Positions 34,401 to 41,233 of a stretch of 64,000 bases of DNA are shown here, one piece after another. The DNA comes from Dastarcus helophoroides (lineage: Eukaryota > Arthropoda > Insecta > Coleoptera > Bothrideridae): the NCBI GenBank assembly GCA_028583605.1, contig CM053336.1:22739004-22803003 (forward strand), written 5' to 3'. The position numbers and the translations under genes were made by a program. Each line of letters opens with the position of its first letter. The stretch's first letter is position 1. The notes below the pieces were generated by a model, which did not search any database, was not told where the DNA came from, and was given only the letters and a program-made list of their open reading frames with translations.

Positions 34401-35325
34401 TCAGTTGAACGAATACTCGAGTACACCAAAGCTGAAACGGAACCTAAGAGACCAGAAGCCAAGAATTTACCACTGGATTGGCCCTCGAGCGGTAAATTAG
34501 AATTTAGAGATGTCTGCCTACGATACAACGAAAATGAACCTTACGTTCTAAAACATCTAAACTTCACTATAAAACCCAAGGAGAAAGTGGGAATTGTTGG
34601 AAGAACAGGCGCCGGAAAATCCTCCACTATATCCGTTCTTTTTCAACTTTATGAAATGGACGGGAGTATTATCTTGGATGAAATCGACACCACTAAGCTT
34701 CCTTTGGATAAAATAAGATCCAAAATATCGATCATTCCCCAGGAGCCTGTTCTATTCTCAGGAACGATGAGGCGAAATTTGGATCCGTTCGAAGAATACA
34801 ACGATGATGTCCTCTGGAATGCTCTTGAACAAGTTGAGCTCAAAGAAACCATAGCAGAGTTAGCCGCGGGTTTGAATACGGCTGTTTCCGAGGGTGGTAC
34901 GAATTTCAGCGTAGGGCAGAGACAGCTGGTCTGCTTAGCTAGAGCCTTAATCAGGAACAACAAAGTCCTAGTGTTGGATGAAGCGACGGCCAACGTGGAT
35001 CCCCATACGGACGCTTTAATACAGAAAACGATCAGGGATAAATTTGCAGATTGCACAGTGCTGACGATTGCACATAGATTGAATACGGTGATGGATTCGG
35101 ATAAGATATTGGTGATGAACGCCGGAAGAGTTGAAGAATTCGAACATCCCCATGTACTTCTACAGCAAGAGGGTGGATTCTTCCATAGTCTAGTTGAAGC
35201 AACTGGTAGAAGCACTTCGAAAATGTTAGGGGAGGTCGCTAAGGAGGTAATTTTGAATTCTGCTTTGTTAAATCCAGTTTTAATTCTTGTTTATTTTTCA
35301 GGCATATGAGAAGAAGCTTAAGTAA
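1262..35325 (+). CDS. ABC transporter subfamily C (ABCC4/MRP4-like, lethal(2)03659 type), 9 exons, 5' end missing
   Basis: This is a full-type ABC exporter of the multidrug-resistance-associated family, expected in the plasma membrane, where it uses ATP to export organic anions and conjugates. Exons: 1262-1495, 1553-1983, 12145-12301, 14946-16262, 21383-21701, 21775-21925, 34009-34239, 34294-35246, 35302-35325. Every junction has GT-AG ends and the reading phases agree, giving about 1,271 codons to TAA at 35323-35325. Domain order is TMD1, NBD1, acidic linker, TMD2, NBD2. NBD1 has Walker [10 protein letters not shown], signature LSGGQ and Walker B ending LLDDP, with Asp at the catalytic Glu position as is usual in ABCC NBD1. 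NBD2 has [16 protein letters not shown] and VLDEA. H-loops ITHQ and IAHR are present. There is no TMD0, so it is a short ABCC. A short N-terminal exon is probably upstream of the window. Substrate cannot be told from sequence. Confidence 0.95.
1553..1983 (+). CDS. ABCC exon b (TMD1, first helices)
   Basis: It follows a 57-nt intron (1496-1552) and ends at a GTAAGT donor at 1984. The protein carries several hydrophobic helices and the ABC membrane-domain motif around [12 protein letters not shown] and [15 protein letters not shown], which is typical of ABCC TMD1. It ends in phase 1 after PMQ. Confidence 0.93.
1984..3115. other. ABCC intron, unique sequence plus palindromic repeat
   Basis: Intronic sequence. 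It holds the palindromic repeat at 2406-2556. Near 2880-2955 is an inverted ATCGATG-rich patch (TATACATCGATGTTTC against AACATCGAATAGTATGCATCG) that is related to the ends of the next element. No coding potential was seen. Confidence 0.5.
2406..2556 (+). repeat. Palindromic Penelope-end-like repeat, copy 1
   Basis: A near-perfect hairpin (CGAAAATTGACATACAAATC against its complement ending AATTTTCG at about 2528) has a loop around CAGAGGTTGCTCC. It is followed by GAAGATAACCAAGGACCAGT. The same sequence recurs at 14035-14282, 18884-18997 and 49924-50138, with a decayed copy at 24531-24602. This copy lacks the CTGAAGA/GAAAC core seen in copy 2. Confidence 0.7.
3116..5958. mobile_element. hAT-like non-autonomous element, TAGAG-end family, filled with AT-rich array
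   Basis: The left end TAGAGATGTAAACGATCC and the complement of the right end, TAGAGGTGTCCACTTGG, are related. Both continue into GAAAATAT and then ATCGATG-rich subterminal sequence. The flanks AACACTGG and TAAAGTGG agree at 5 of 8 positions, which fits an old 8-bp hAT duplication but does not prove it. The interior is the degenerate GAAAATTTCGAC array, with polarity changing near 5460. No transposase is present. Confidence 0.5.
3320..5460 (+). repeat. Degenerate AT-rich array, forward polarity
   Basis: Irregular units of about 17-21 bp related to GAAAATTTCGACTTTTTT run along the + strand. Unit spacing is easy to see around 4640-4670, where AAAATTTCGAC recurs at about 19 bp. TTCGA is the most constant core. 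Short open frames here are by-products of low complexity. Confidence 0.75.
5959..7045. repeat. Intron with a hAT-end-like patch and array sequence
   Basis: Around 6180-6250 are GGGGTTTTTTAACCTTCTTG and GTAGTTGTGGACC, which resemble one end of a Tip100/Charlie-type hAT element. No partner end was found. From about 6410 the GAAAATTTCGAC array resumes, briefly reverse and then forward. Confidence 0.45.
7046..8144. mobile_element. Long fold-back element, copy 1
   Basis: The ends are inverted: AGGGTCTAGCTAGATAAGTA and GGCGAAGTGG at the left, with the complement CCACTTCGCC and TTATCCTGCTAGACCCTT at the right. The inverted match continues inward imperfectly for hundreds of bases, for example TATATCTTTTGAACTAAATA near 7220 against the complement near 7940. 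The whole element is therefore an imperfect palindrome. It has no credible ORF. A second copy is at 41234-42165 and a partial one near 48236. Confidence 0.75.
8145..11040 (+). repeat. Degenerate AT-rich array, forward polarity
   Basis: This continues the block interrupted by the fold-back element. Two sub-blocks, about 8400-9000 and 9480-9970, share long recognisable stretches, for example TTTTTGAAAATTGCGATTGAAA near 8460 and 9535 followed by similar text. This indicates a higher-order duplication of about 1.07 kb. Confidence 0.7.
11041..12144. other. ABCC intron, mostly unique AT-rich sequence
   Basis: About 11100-11400 is less repetitive and shows no coding signal. 11450-11880 returns to weak array-like sequence. 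The last 250 bp before exon c are unique, with a T-rich tract at the acceptor. Confidence 0.4.
12145..12301 (+). CDS. ABCC exon c (TMD1 intracellular loop)
   Basis: A long T-tract with AG precedes the exon and a GTAAGA donor follows it. It encodes [20 protein letters not shown] and [14 protein letters not shown], the most conserved cytoplasmic loop of ABCC TMD1. Phase 1 in and phase 2 out match both neighbours across introns of 10.2 kb and 2.6 kb. Confidence 0.94.
12302..14034. other. ABCC intron with array blocks of both polarities
   Basis: 12420-12500 has short direct repeats around TACCGAAT. 12740-12990 is forward-polarity array and about 13010-13870 is mainly reverse polarity (GAAATTT with AAAAAGTC units). 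Open frames here, such as the one at 12600-12887, show no family features. Confidence 0.4.
14035..14282 (+). repeat. Large palindrome: Penelope-end-like repeat, copy 2
   Basis: The arms at about 14065-14158 and 14195-14282 are almost exact reverse complements (about 90 bp), separated by a short loop around ACTGAAAACAGAG. The terminal segment GGACTGGTCCTTGGTTATCT lies on the left. On the + strand, CTGAAGA at 14187, a 5-bp helix GATAG/CTGTC with loop CTTGG, and GAAAC ending at 14214 resemble a hammerhead ribozyme core. Confidence 0.75.
14187..14214 (+). ncRNA. Hammerhead-like core motif
   Basis: CTGAAGA, one extra base, helix GATAG/CTGTC (with one G-T pair) around CTTGG, then GAAAC. The conserved CUGANGA and GAAA blocks of the hammerhead catalytic core are both present. 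Helix III and the cleavage triplet could not be worked out, so this is only a candidate. Penelope-like elements are known to carry minimal hammerheads near their ends. Confidence 0.35.
14389..14438 (+). repeat. Two tandem copies of a 25-bp unit
   Basis: GGGGACTTTTATTTTTGCCG plus ACCTT/ACCTG occurs twice back to back, differing only at the last base. It lies in unusually GC-containing intron sequence. Confidence 0.85.
14439..14945. other. ABCC intron with a hAT-end-like sequence
   Basis: Around 14612-14642 the complement reads CAGCGGTCGGCAACC, typical of one end of a hAT element. No matching opposite end was recognised. The remainder up to the exon d acceptor is unique. Confidence 0.35.
14946..16262 (+). 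CDS. ABCC exon d (end of TMD1, complete NBD1, linker, start of TMD2)
   Basis: This is the longest exon (1,317 nt). It contains the last TMD1 helices, then NBD1 with Walker A near 15444, the Q-loop [18 protein letters not shown], the signature [13 protein letters not shown] near 15714, Walker [13 protein letters not shown] and the H-loop ITHQLQYL. An acidic and lysine-rich linker ([25 protein letters not shown]) follows, then the first helix of TMD2 ending DYFSTYW. The donor is GTAAGT at 16263. Confidence 0.97.
16263..16597. other. ABCC intron start, non-coding
   Basis: AT-rich intron sequence with weak reverse-polarity array units from about 16430. Nothing else was recognised. Confidence 0.4.
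16598..16845. mobile_element. Fold-back MITE (about 248 bp)
   Basis: The left end ATTCATAACTATTAAACTTT is the exact complement of the right end. The inverted match continues through AACAACAA, ATGTTTC, AAATATTTGCTG and TCAGC to a centre near 16725. It has no ORF. It could be a non-autonomous DNA transposon or a hairpin retroelement end; no clear target duplication was seen. Confidence 0.7.
16846..18883 (-). repeat. Degenerate AT-rich array, mainly reverse polarity
   Basis: Units read GTCGAAATTTTGAAAA on the + strand between about 16960 and 17640, then mixed, then reverse again to 18850. About 18320-18600 is an inserted patch of higher complexity (CTCTTGAGATGCTGTTTCTG and onward) that looks like a transposon fragment of unknown type. 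Confidence 0.55.
18884..18997 (+). repeat. Penelope-end-like repeat, copy 3 (half)
   Basis: It begins inside the hammerhead-like motif (GCTGTCGAAACGCG) and runs through TTTCTTGGTTTCAGGGAACA to GATAACCAAGGATCACTCCG. It matches the right half of copy 2; the left arm is absent. Confidence 0.7.
18998..21382. other. ABCC intron, AT-rich, with short transposon-like patch and microsatellite
   Basis: Mostly weak array-like sequence. 20655-20740 is a GC-richer patch (CCCCCCTTACGCTTCGCCTC) that looks like a transposon end. An (AGT)6 microsatellite lies at 21234-21252. No exon signal was seen before 21383. Confidence 0.4.
21383..21701 (+). CDS. ABCC exon e (TMD2)
   Basis: The acceptor TTTTTTTTCAG and donor GTAAGC are well formed. 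The exon continues TYW with [10 protein letters not shown], an extracellular loop with potential N-glycosylation sites (NYT, NAT), one long helix, and the conserved [19 protein letters not shown] loop of ABCC TMD2. It ends in phase 0. Confidence 0.96.
21775..21925 (+). CDS. ABCC exon f (TMD2)
   Basis: It is separated from exon e by a 73-nt intron. It encodes two hydrophobic helices ([18 protein letters not shown] and [18 protein letters not shown]) and then [10 protein letters not shown], the conserved ABCC sequence before TRSP/SRSP. The donor is GTGAGT at 21926, followed by a 12.1 kb intron. The + strand reading from exon e runs past its donor in another frame, so this exon is easily missed. 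Confidence 0.94.
21926..22840. other. ABCC intron with dispersed-repeat sequence
   Basis: About 22000-22140 (CTGACTGACAAACAACGCAC, then CACCAAGAAAGAATTTTT) resembles a repeat that I associate with many arthropod genomes; its class is uncertain. Around 22295-22329 an 8-bp inverted pair TACCGCAT/ATGCGGTA suggests a small DNA transposon end. No coding sequence was seen. Confidence 0.35.
22840..23250 (+). pseudogene. Non-LTR retrotransposon fragment, RNase H-distal C-terminus
   Basis: On the + strand, pieces in shifting frames read [20 protein letters not shown], then [16 protein letters not shown], then [11 protein letters not shown]. The pattern of a GH-like segment, a Cys/His segment and HIVCACP is typical of the C-terminus of non-LTR ORF2 proteins with an RNase H domain. 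Several frameshifts and stops make it a dead fragment. Confidence 0.55.
23325..23376 (+). repeat. Second copy of the ABCC exon f / intron junction
   Basis: AGCATAAAAAGACTGGAAGG AATTAGTGAGTATAATT repeats the end of exon f, its GTGAGT donor and the start of the intron at 21901-21937, with two mismatches over about 37 bp and weaker similarity beyond. It encodes the same KRLEGI residues. It lacks an upstream acceptor and full exon, so it is not a usable alternative exon. Confidence 0.75.
23440..23660 (+). pseudogene. Non-LTR retrotransposon AP-endonuclease fragment
   Basis: In one frame [20 protein letters not shown] is followed after a stop by [20 protein letters not shown] and [12 protein letters not shown]. 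The GD-N and SDH motifs and the spacing [12 protein letters not shown] are typical of the apurinic-like endonuclease of non-LTR elements, with an internal deletion between them. Confidence 0.6.
23684..24149 (-). mobile_element. 3' part of a pogo/Tigger-like DNA transposon remnant
   Basis: GGGGAGAGTCGGGACCGTTC at 23684 looks like a terminal repeat of an insect pogo-type element. The element would run leftward on the minus strand, with its coding fragment resumed beyond the inserted hAT element at 28718. No opposite terminal repeat was found. Confidence 0.4.
24150..28709. mobile_element. hAT-type non-autonomous element with perfect 8-bp target duplication, CAGTGGCGTG family
   Basis: The ends are CAGTGGCGTGTCGTGACT and, in complement at the right, CAGTGGCGTGTTGTTT. 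The flanks are GGCATGTG at 24142-24149 and again at 28710-28717, an exact 8-bp target-site duplication, the hallmark of hAT transposition. About 4.56 kb. The interior (24640-28500) is almost entirely reverse-polarity array with no transposase. At 24531-24602 it carries a decayed Penelope-end-like repeat. Two sub-blocks (about 24590 and 25080) repeat TCACAAAATGGAACTTAAGC, showing internal duplication of about 0.48 kb. Confidence 0.85.
24640..28500 (-). repeat. Degenerate AT-rich array, reverse polarity, inside the hAT element
   Basis: Units resemble AAAAAGTCGAAATTTTCAAA at irregular 17-21 bp spacing. Blocks near 25560-26700 and 26600-27900 share long similar passages (for example TCGAAATTTACAATCAAAAA, or AATTTAGAGAAAAATTTAAA), pointing to a higher-order duplication of roughly 1 kb. 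Confidence 0.75.
28718..28884 (-). pseudogene. C-terminal fragment of a pogo-like transposase
   Basis: On the minus strand the segment reads [40 protein letters not shown] and FNENIGR. This matches the pattern VGQIL..Y.V.FLR...F.FPN..D...V...I that closes many insect pogo/Tigger-type transposases. It is cut at 28709/28710 by the hAT insertion; read across the restored site it would stop within two codons. No DDE catalytic part is present. Confidence 0.5.
28885..29373. other. ABCC intron with transposon-end motif
   Basis: ACTAGCTGTTATCCGCGACT and TCGTCCGCGTGGAATTAG at 29029-29066 form a motif I associate with the ends of dispersed insect retroelements. No coding sequence. The Penelope-like inverted pair starts at about 29374. 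Confidence 0.35.
29455..29516 (-). repeat. Twin hairpins at the Penelope-like 3' end (minus copy)
   Basis: The same two stems as in the + copy (29455-29475 and 29481-29516) remain perfect, although the loop sequence and bases around them have changed. Confidence 0.8.
29609..29642 (-). ncRNA. Hammerhead-like core in the Penelope-like 3' region (minus copy)
   Basis: Same CTGACGA, helix GGGCAG/CTGCCC and GAAAC arrangement as in the + copy, on the minus strand. The core is identical between copies although a flanking base differs (CGC against CGT after GAAA). Confidence 0.45.
29724..31580 (-). pseudogene. Penelope-like RT/GIY-YIG protein, single frameshift
   Basis: The coding is in two overlapping frames (31590-30700 and 30806-29724) because one extra base near 30714-30715 shifts the frame just before the RT catalytic block. 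The + copy lacks this base and reads straight through. Visible motifs: [58 protein letters not shown] (GSPLSP in the other copy) and [10 protein letters not shown] with the catalytic YVDD. The GIY-YIG domain is [19 protein letters not shown] followed by R-N-E-H. The first six codons after the ATG at 31590 are the complement of the neighbouring copy, so that ATG is not the native start. The N-terminus is truncated. Confidence 0.88.
31727..33028 (+). pseudogene. Penelope-like RT/GIY-YIG protein, longest open part
   Basis: A 433-residue open frame covers RT motifs [24 protein letters not shown] and [10 protein letters not shown], then the linker and GIY-YIG domain ([19 protein letters not shown], later the arginine- and histidine-containing R-N-E-H block), ending GRLRIT and TAG. 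The frame extends 5' through [12 protein letters not shown], but one extra T near 31655 shifts it relative to [10 protein letters not shown]. The N-terminal third is absent, so it cannot be an active copy, although the catalytic residues remain. Confidence 0.88.
33110..33143 (+). ncRNA. Hammerhead-like core in the Penelope-like 3' region (+ copy)
   Basis: CTGACGA, one extra base, a 6-bp helix GGGCAG/CTGCCC with a 9-nt loop, then GAAAC. Both conserved core blocks of a hammerhead ribozyme are present. The same motif with a changed base just downstream is in the minus copy. Helix III could not be assigned with confidence. Confidence 0.45.
33236..33297 (+). repeat. Twin hairpins at the Penelope-like 3' end (+ copy)
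   Basis: CAGCGATTG pairs with CAATCGCTG (33236-33271), and immediately after it GGCAATCT pairs with AGATTGCC around AAAAC (33277-33297). Both stems are perfect. Confidence 0.8.
33383..34008. other. ABCC intron before exon g
   Basis: AT-rich non-coding sequence. 33826-33930 contains text resembling a dispersed repeat (GGTGCTCAGAAGGACCTATG, ending ACACCCTGAAT). Nothing else was recognised. Confidence 0.4.
34009..34239 (+). CDS. ABCC exon g (TMD2 intracellular loop)
   Basis: The acceptor is TGTTACAG. The exon encodes [33 protein letters not shown] and a membrane helix, all typical of the ABCC TMD2 loop that contacts NBD1. It ends at GTAAGT (34240) in phase 1. Confidence 0.95.
34240..34293 (+). 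other. 54-nt stopless intron of the ABCC gene
   Basis: The segment starts GTAAGT, ends TTTGGTTTCTAG, is a multiple of three and has no in-frame stop. It therefore reads through as 18 extra residues inside a TMD2 loop. The family alignment known to me joins FGK directly to GLHGGDVGL, so it is called an intron. Confidence 0.85.
34294..35246 (+). CDS. ABCC exon h (end of TMD2 and complete NBD2)
   Basis: It begins GLHGGDVGL after a putative 54-nt intron. NBD2 runs in order: Walker [10 protein letters not shown] near 34600, Q-loop [18 protein letters not shown], signature [15 protein letters not shown] near 34905, Walker [13 protein letters not shown] with the catalytic Glu present, and the H-loop [14 protein letters not shown]. 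The donor is GTAATT at 35247. Confidence 0.97.
35302..35325 (+). CDS. ABCC terminal exon i
   Basis: The acceptor TTATTTTTCAG is followed by AYEKKLK and TAA. The short basic tail after AKE resembles the usual end of this family. The alternative is read-through past the exon h donor, which gives [20 protein letters not shown] and a stop at 35307-35309; that tail is hydrophobic and less likely. Confidence 0.8.
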   Translation, partial: AYEKKLK

Positions 35326-35388
35326 ACTTGGAAATGCACTTTTTTAACCACAGTTACAGTATTGTTTTTGAAAAAATATTTATTTTTT

Positions 35389-35394
35389 ATTAAA
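35389..35394 (+). terminator. ATTAAA polyadenylation signal of the ABCC gene
   Basis: ATTAAA lies 64 nt after the stop codon, in an AT-rich 3' UTR, with no AATAAA nearer. This is the common single-base variant of the signal. Confidence 0.5.
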
Positions 35395-37233
35395 CGGAGT
35401 TCCCAATTTAGTGATGTGTTTATTTTCATTATTTAAAATTTTCAATATGTGAAGCAACTTAATTAGATCAGAAGTTCAAGCTTTAAATTTTTAAATCCGA
35501 AGATTTGCAATTTTTTTAAATAAAAGTTAAGGTTAAAAACAACAGTTTTATTTTAAAAAGATTTGGTAACAGCTGATTTATCAAAAAATTTCTCACAATT
35601 TTGCGTCTAACCTTGGAATGTTGGCATTATTTTCTAACAGTGTAGATGTAGGGCGTAATCATTAATATTCTAATATTTTCAATTGATTAACAAATCAGAC
35701 CAAAATATTAGTAATTATTTTGGTTCTAATTAGAGATTGAAATTTAGGTAAAATCTTATGATATTACCTCTTCACCTTTTTTTAAAAAGTTTCGTGACTA
35801 TTTACCCATTTCTATGTGTTTCTTCCAGAACATTGACAGTTCTGAAGAGTTTGAGCAGAAATATATATGTATATATAATATAATAAATAGAGCCCGAAAG
35901 AAATGGCATTTGCCATTTTTAATAATTTTCAGATTATTTTGCTCTTTTTGGTGATATCGCCATTTTTTGCCATATATTTAGAAAAAAAAAGACATAAAAA
36001 AATGATTTCAACTATAATTTTTTAATCCTTATTAATATATAAATGCGAAAGTGATGCCAGGTGTATGCGGAAATCGCATACTTCCCCGAAATTTTCTACC
36101 CTAAGACTCAATTACTGAAGCGATTTTGACGAAAATTTGCATAGACGTACTCTGGAAGGTAGGCTCGTGGGTGGGATACGTTTCTAAAAACTGCCGAAAC
36201 TTCTAAAAAAAGTCGAATTTTGAAACGAAATTTCGAGAAAAAAATCGACATCTCGGGAAAGTTAAATTTTAAGAAAAAGAAAAACGTGGAAACCTAAAAT
36301 TTTTAGAGAAAGCATTTTGAGAAGATTTGAAATATTTTGAAAGAAAAAAGGATTTTAAAAATAAACTCGAAACTTCGAGAGGAGTTTCCATAATTAAAAA
36401 AGTCGAAAATTCCTAAAGAAAGTCAAACTAAGAGAAATTTTTAACAATAAAATAAATAGTGATGTAACAAATATTCGCATTCGTATTCGCAAAAATTCGC
36501 ACCTTTTTTAATATTTGCATTCGCAAGAAATTATGCCAATATATTGCGAATGTATTTGGCAATAAGACGGGAAATTATTTATGAAATAACAATGCAACTG
36601 CTAAGAGTTTCTTAAACTGGGGTTCATGGACCCTTGAGAGGAAACGTATGGGGAGCGCAGCTAACAACATTTTTGCAGATGATAACTAATCCAGTAATTT
36701 ATCTAGTCCCATCTCATAAAAGGTATTTTTAAATTTCCTTGCTTTCTTTTCCTATCAGCTAGCTACAATATGGCAGGGTGGGACACTTGCTCTCCCCTGG
36801 TTCATACACCCAACTGAAAATTCGTGTTTTCAACTGTGAGAGCCTTTTCCAGAAATTTTCATTTTTTTGTTAAAAATAGTCCTTCCCTTCAAATGTCGAC
36901 ATTTTCTCGAAATTTAGACTTTTTTCTCAAAATCTACAATTTTTCACAAAATTTCCCTTTTTTTTTAGAAATTTCGAATTAATTCTAGAATTCGACTTTC
37001 TTAAAATTTCGAATTTATATCTAAAAATTCTCGCTTTGTTTTTGAAAGTTTCGTTATTTTCCAAAATTCGATTTTAAATTTAACTCTGAAAAATTTCGAC
37101 TTTTTACTAAATTTCGAAATTTTTCTCTACTAAGAATAAATATAATTTAGAAATTTTAGATTCTTTGAAAGGTCTTATACTAAAAATTCAGTCCTTCGAA
37201 ATTTGAAGCCTCAAATTTTAGGTTTATTTCAAG
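35395..37233. other. Intergenic sequence downstream of the ABCC gene
   Basis: 35900-35930 holds a near-palindrome AAATGGCATTTGCCATTT. 36040-36180 (AAATGCGAAAGTGATGCC, CTGAAGCGATTTTGACGAAA) looks like a widespread arthropod repeat. 36458 onward has TAGTGATGTAACAAATATTC, typical of a hAT end, and 36605 has TTTCTTAAACTGGGGTTCAT, also hAT-like. Array sequence fills 36200-36440 (reverse) and 36850-37220 (forward). Confidence 0.4.
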
Positions 37234-40200
37234 CAGTGGCGGCTCGTAGCCAAAACTAATAGGGGTGCTGCAACAATTTTTAGTGTTTTAAAATGTTTAA
37301 GATTTCCACTAAATTTTTCGACATTTTTAAAACGTTACTTTTCGAAAATTTTAGATTTAGACTTCTCGGTGTTCTGTTTATTTTTATAATTTTTTTGAAA
37401 ATTAATTATTTCATTTTTTTTAATTTTTACCATTTGAAAATTCTTACTTTTCCTGAAAATGTAAATTTGTTCAAAACTTAACTTTAAACTTTTTAAATTT
37501 TTGACTTTTTTCTAAATTTCATCTTTGTTTATAATTTGTTTTTGGAAAATTTTAATTTGTTTATTGAAAATTTTGATTCTTAATAATTTCGACTCTTTTT
37601 TTATTTAAATGTGAACTATTTTTTAAAATTTCGACCTTTTTTGCAAAGTTTCAATTATTTTTTGATTTTTTGTTGTTGAAAATTTCGCTACTTCTTAATT
37701 TTCGAAATTCTTTCCAAATTTCGATTTTTTTGAAAATTTTGAAATTTTATGAAATGTTTGACATTTTTCCAAATTTTAAATTTTTTGACCTAAAATTTCA
37801 ATTTTTTAAAAAAATGTTCCACCTTGATTCAAAATTTTAACTACCAAAAATTTAAACTTTTTCCAAAATTGAAACTTCTCAATATTTTGACTTTTGAAAA
37901 CCTCGATCTATGTGATAATTTTCACTTGTTTTTAATCTTCCGGCTTAGAAAATTTTGGTTTTTATGAAAAAGTTGAGTGCAAAAGTATTCAAAATTTAAG
38001 CTTTCTTAAAATTTCGAATTATTTCTTAAATTCGACAAAAATTCTCAAATCTTTTGCAAATTTTGATATTTTTTTTATTTCGACTATAAAATTTGGACCT
38101 TTTCTTTTTGAAAATTTCTTCTCTTGCAGAATGTTGACTTCGTTTGAAAATTTTAAAGATTTTGAAAACTTTTGCGTTGTCAACAAATTTGGACTTTATT
38201 GAAAATTTCAACCTTTTCTTAAATCTGCACTTTTTTGAAATTTTCGACTTTTTATTTTAATTCCTATCTTGTTGAAAATTTCGGTCTTTTTCGAATGTTC
38301 GAATTTTTTAAATTTTGAGTCATTTTCCAAAATTTAAAATTTTTGGAAAACTTTTGAAAAATTTTGACTTTTTTGGTTTCAACTGTTTTTAAAATTTTGA
38401 TATTTTTTGCAATCTGTCGATCCTTTATTTGAAAATTGTCATTCATGTCAGACATTTCTTTAAACTTTTTATTGAAATTTTTTATCAATATTTCGTAAAA
38501 TTTCGACTCCATTTCAAACTTTTGACTTTATTTCTTCAATTGCAACTCTTTTTGAAAACTTGTTTTTTTTTTGAAAATTTCGATCTTTTAAAATTTTATT
38601 TATACATTTTTTTAAACATTTTCAATTAAATCTTCGACTTAAAAGAAAAGATTCTTTTTAAAGTTGGACTATTGAAAATTTTGATTTTTTTCAAAATTTT
38701 ACTTTTTCATATTTTACTTTTTCAAAATTTCAACTTTTTTTAATAATTACGAATTTTTTGATAATTTTGAGTTTTCTTTAATATTCAAAGCTTTTTTGAA
38801 AATTTAACTAAAAACTCAGCAATTTATTTTAAATATCGATATTTTTCCAAAAATTCGTCTTTTATTCGCATTCTCAAAAATATTTAAAATATCGTCCCTT
38901 TTAAAAATTGAAAATTTTTTTCGAAATCCTTATTTTTTTTTGAAAATTTCACTTTCTATGAACATTTTAAAATTTCTTAAGATTTGACTTTTCTGATGAT
39001 TTAAGCTTTATTTTTTAAAAGTGTTAATGTTTTTCTTTTTAAATTTACATTTTTTGAGAAAACTTCAAAATAACTCTCGAATTTAAAAATTTTTTAAAAT
39101 GTAACTTTTTTTTTAATGTTTGACTTTTCTGATAACTTTAGCTCTATTTTTTAAAAGTAAGAATGTTTTTCTTTTTAAATTTACATTTTTTGAGAAAAAT
39201 TTCGAAGTAACACTCGAATTAAAAAAAAATTATAACAAAAATTTCTATTTTTAAAACTGCAAAGTTTTGAAACAAATTTCCAAAAAAAACTTGCATTTTA
39301 TGTACAAATAAATTGCCAACATTTAAATTTTAATTACAAAAAATTGGTTTCAAGCTGGAATATTTGATTTTTGAAATTTCTCTGGAACTTCAAAATTACT
39401 TTAAATTAGAACAGTAAATTTTAATGAATTTTTTTCAACATTTGGATTAATTTTAATTTCGAAATGTTGAGACTTTTCTAGGAATCTTGACTTTTTTTCT
39501 TAAAAATTTTAATAATTTTCATTTTAAAAGTCGAAATTATAAGAAATTTTTGACAATTAATTTATTTAAAAAAATTTTTTTTGTCTTTAATTCCGAAAAT
39601 ATTATTTTCTTTTGAAAAATGTTGTTTACTAATAAGAAATTTCAACTTTTTCTAGAAATATGATCTGCTTTCTCCTGAAGTTTTGAGTTCGATCTTTAAA
39701 TTTCGATCTTTTTTTTTATCGAAACTTGAGAATTTCAAGAATAAATTTAACATTTCCAGAAAAATTGGAACTTTCGATTCAGAATTTTCTTTGGTCTTAG
39801 AGTAGTAGTAACTTTTTATAGAAATATCAAATTACAAAAAAAGTTGAAATTTTTAAGGATCATTTTTTCTTGAAATTTCAATTTTTTGCATTTTTCTTAT
39901 TTTAACGCAGATGTGAAGTTTATTTTCCCTTAACTTATATTTAATAATTTTCAGTTTCTTATCAAAACTACAAAATAAAATGAACTTTAAAATATTATAA
40001 TTTGGTTAAAAAACTTTTAAGTTTCCAAAACAAATTACAGAAAAATCAAAATTTCTACAAGAAAAAATATTTTAAAGGCAAAATTTCCAGGAAAAGTCAA
40101 AATTAAAAAAAAATGCTTTGTATAAAATGTTTAGAGAAAAACACAATTTGCATAGGAAAAAAAAGCAAAATTTCTTAGAGAAAAAAATCGAAATTTGAAA

Positions 40201-40978
40201 AAAAAATTGAAATATCTTTACAAATATGTCAATATTTTTTGTTTTTCCCAAAATGCTGAAATTTTTATAGAGCTTTCAGGGTTTTTTCCAAACATTTTTT
40301 GTCAAAACTACAAAATAAAATGAACTTTAAATTGTCAAAGTGTCGTGAAAACTTGACATTTTTAAAGCAAATTAGGGTAACACAAAAAAAATCTAGAGAA
40401 GTTGGAATTTCTAGAAGAAATTTTAAGAACAACTTTTTTAGGAAAATTGAAAATTACGAGAAAATTTATTTTTATAAAATATTTAAGAAAAATTAAAACT
40501 TTGCAGAAAAAAAATCAAAATTTCCTAAAAAAATCGAAATGTCTGAAAAAATCTCAAAATTTTCCTACTAAATGAAATTTGAGGTAAAAATTCGAAGATA
40601 CCGTATTAACTTATTTTTTAGAGAAATACTAAAAGGCGGGATGAGTTGGATTTAGATTTTTTTTAACTGTAATTATTTTCTCAAAATGTTGAACTTTACA
40701 AAGAAATTTAAGTTTCTTTCTTAACATTTTAATTTCTGCTCGAAATATTGATTTCTTCCTCAAAACTTTTACAAAAATTAGTTTTTGAAAACAGGTTTTT
40801 AAATATCGTAACTTCGTGAAAGAAACCTAAAATTTATATAAAAAGAAATCTGGGAAAATTTAAAATTTCTTCAAAAAATTGTGTAATGAAAAGTTTTTAG
40901 AAAATTTTGAGAAAAAAAACTACTAAGCGAAATTGAGGGTGCTGCAGTTTCACAGTGCCTATGCGCCAACCGCCACTG
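37234..40978. mobile_element. hAT-type non-autonomous element, CAGTGGCGGCTCG family, copy A
   Basis: The left end is CAGTGGCGGCTCGTAGCC with AATAGGGGTGCTGCA just inside. The right end is GAGGGTGCTGCAG ... GCGCCAACCGCCACTG. The flanks ATTTCAAG and ACTTTAAG agree at 6 of 8 positions, fitting an aged 8-bp duplication. The interior of about 3.7 kb is array sequence, forward then mixed. Copy B at 51413-55647 is the same element in reverse orientation. No transposase. Confidence 0.8.
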
Positions 40979-41233
40979 ACTTTAAGAATGTTCATTTAAT
41001 TTCAAATTTCAATCCGAAATGTCGTCGTGAGATTTCGAGACAGTTTTTATTATTGTTTTTTTGTCGAATTTTCTTTTTTCTCAAAATGCCCAATTTAATA
41101 CTTAACTTTTTATTTTAATTCTTACTTTAAACCCTTATATTTGATTTGCTGATTTTAATTAAATTTTGAAATTTTGATTCTAATCCAGATGATTTTGTTT
41201 CGATATTTTTAGGTTCATGAGTTTTTAATTATA

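Noticed and set aside
34649..35215. 188-codon antisense frame over ABCC exon h
   Set aside because: It is the shadow of the well-supported NBD2 coding sequence on the opposite strand.
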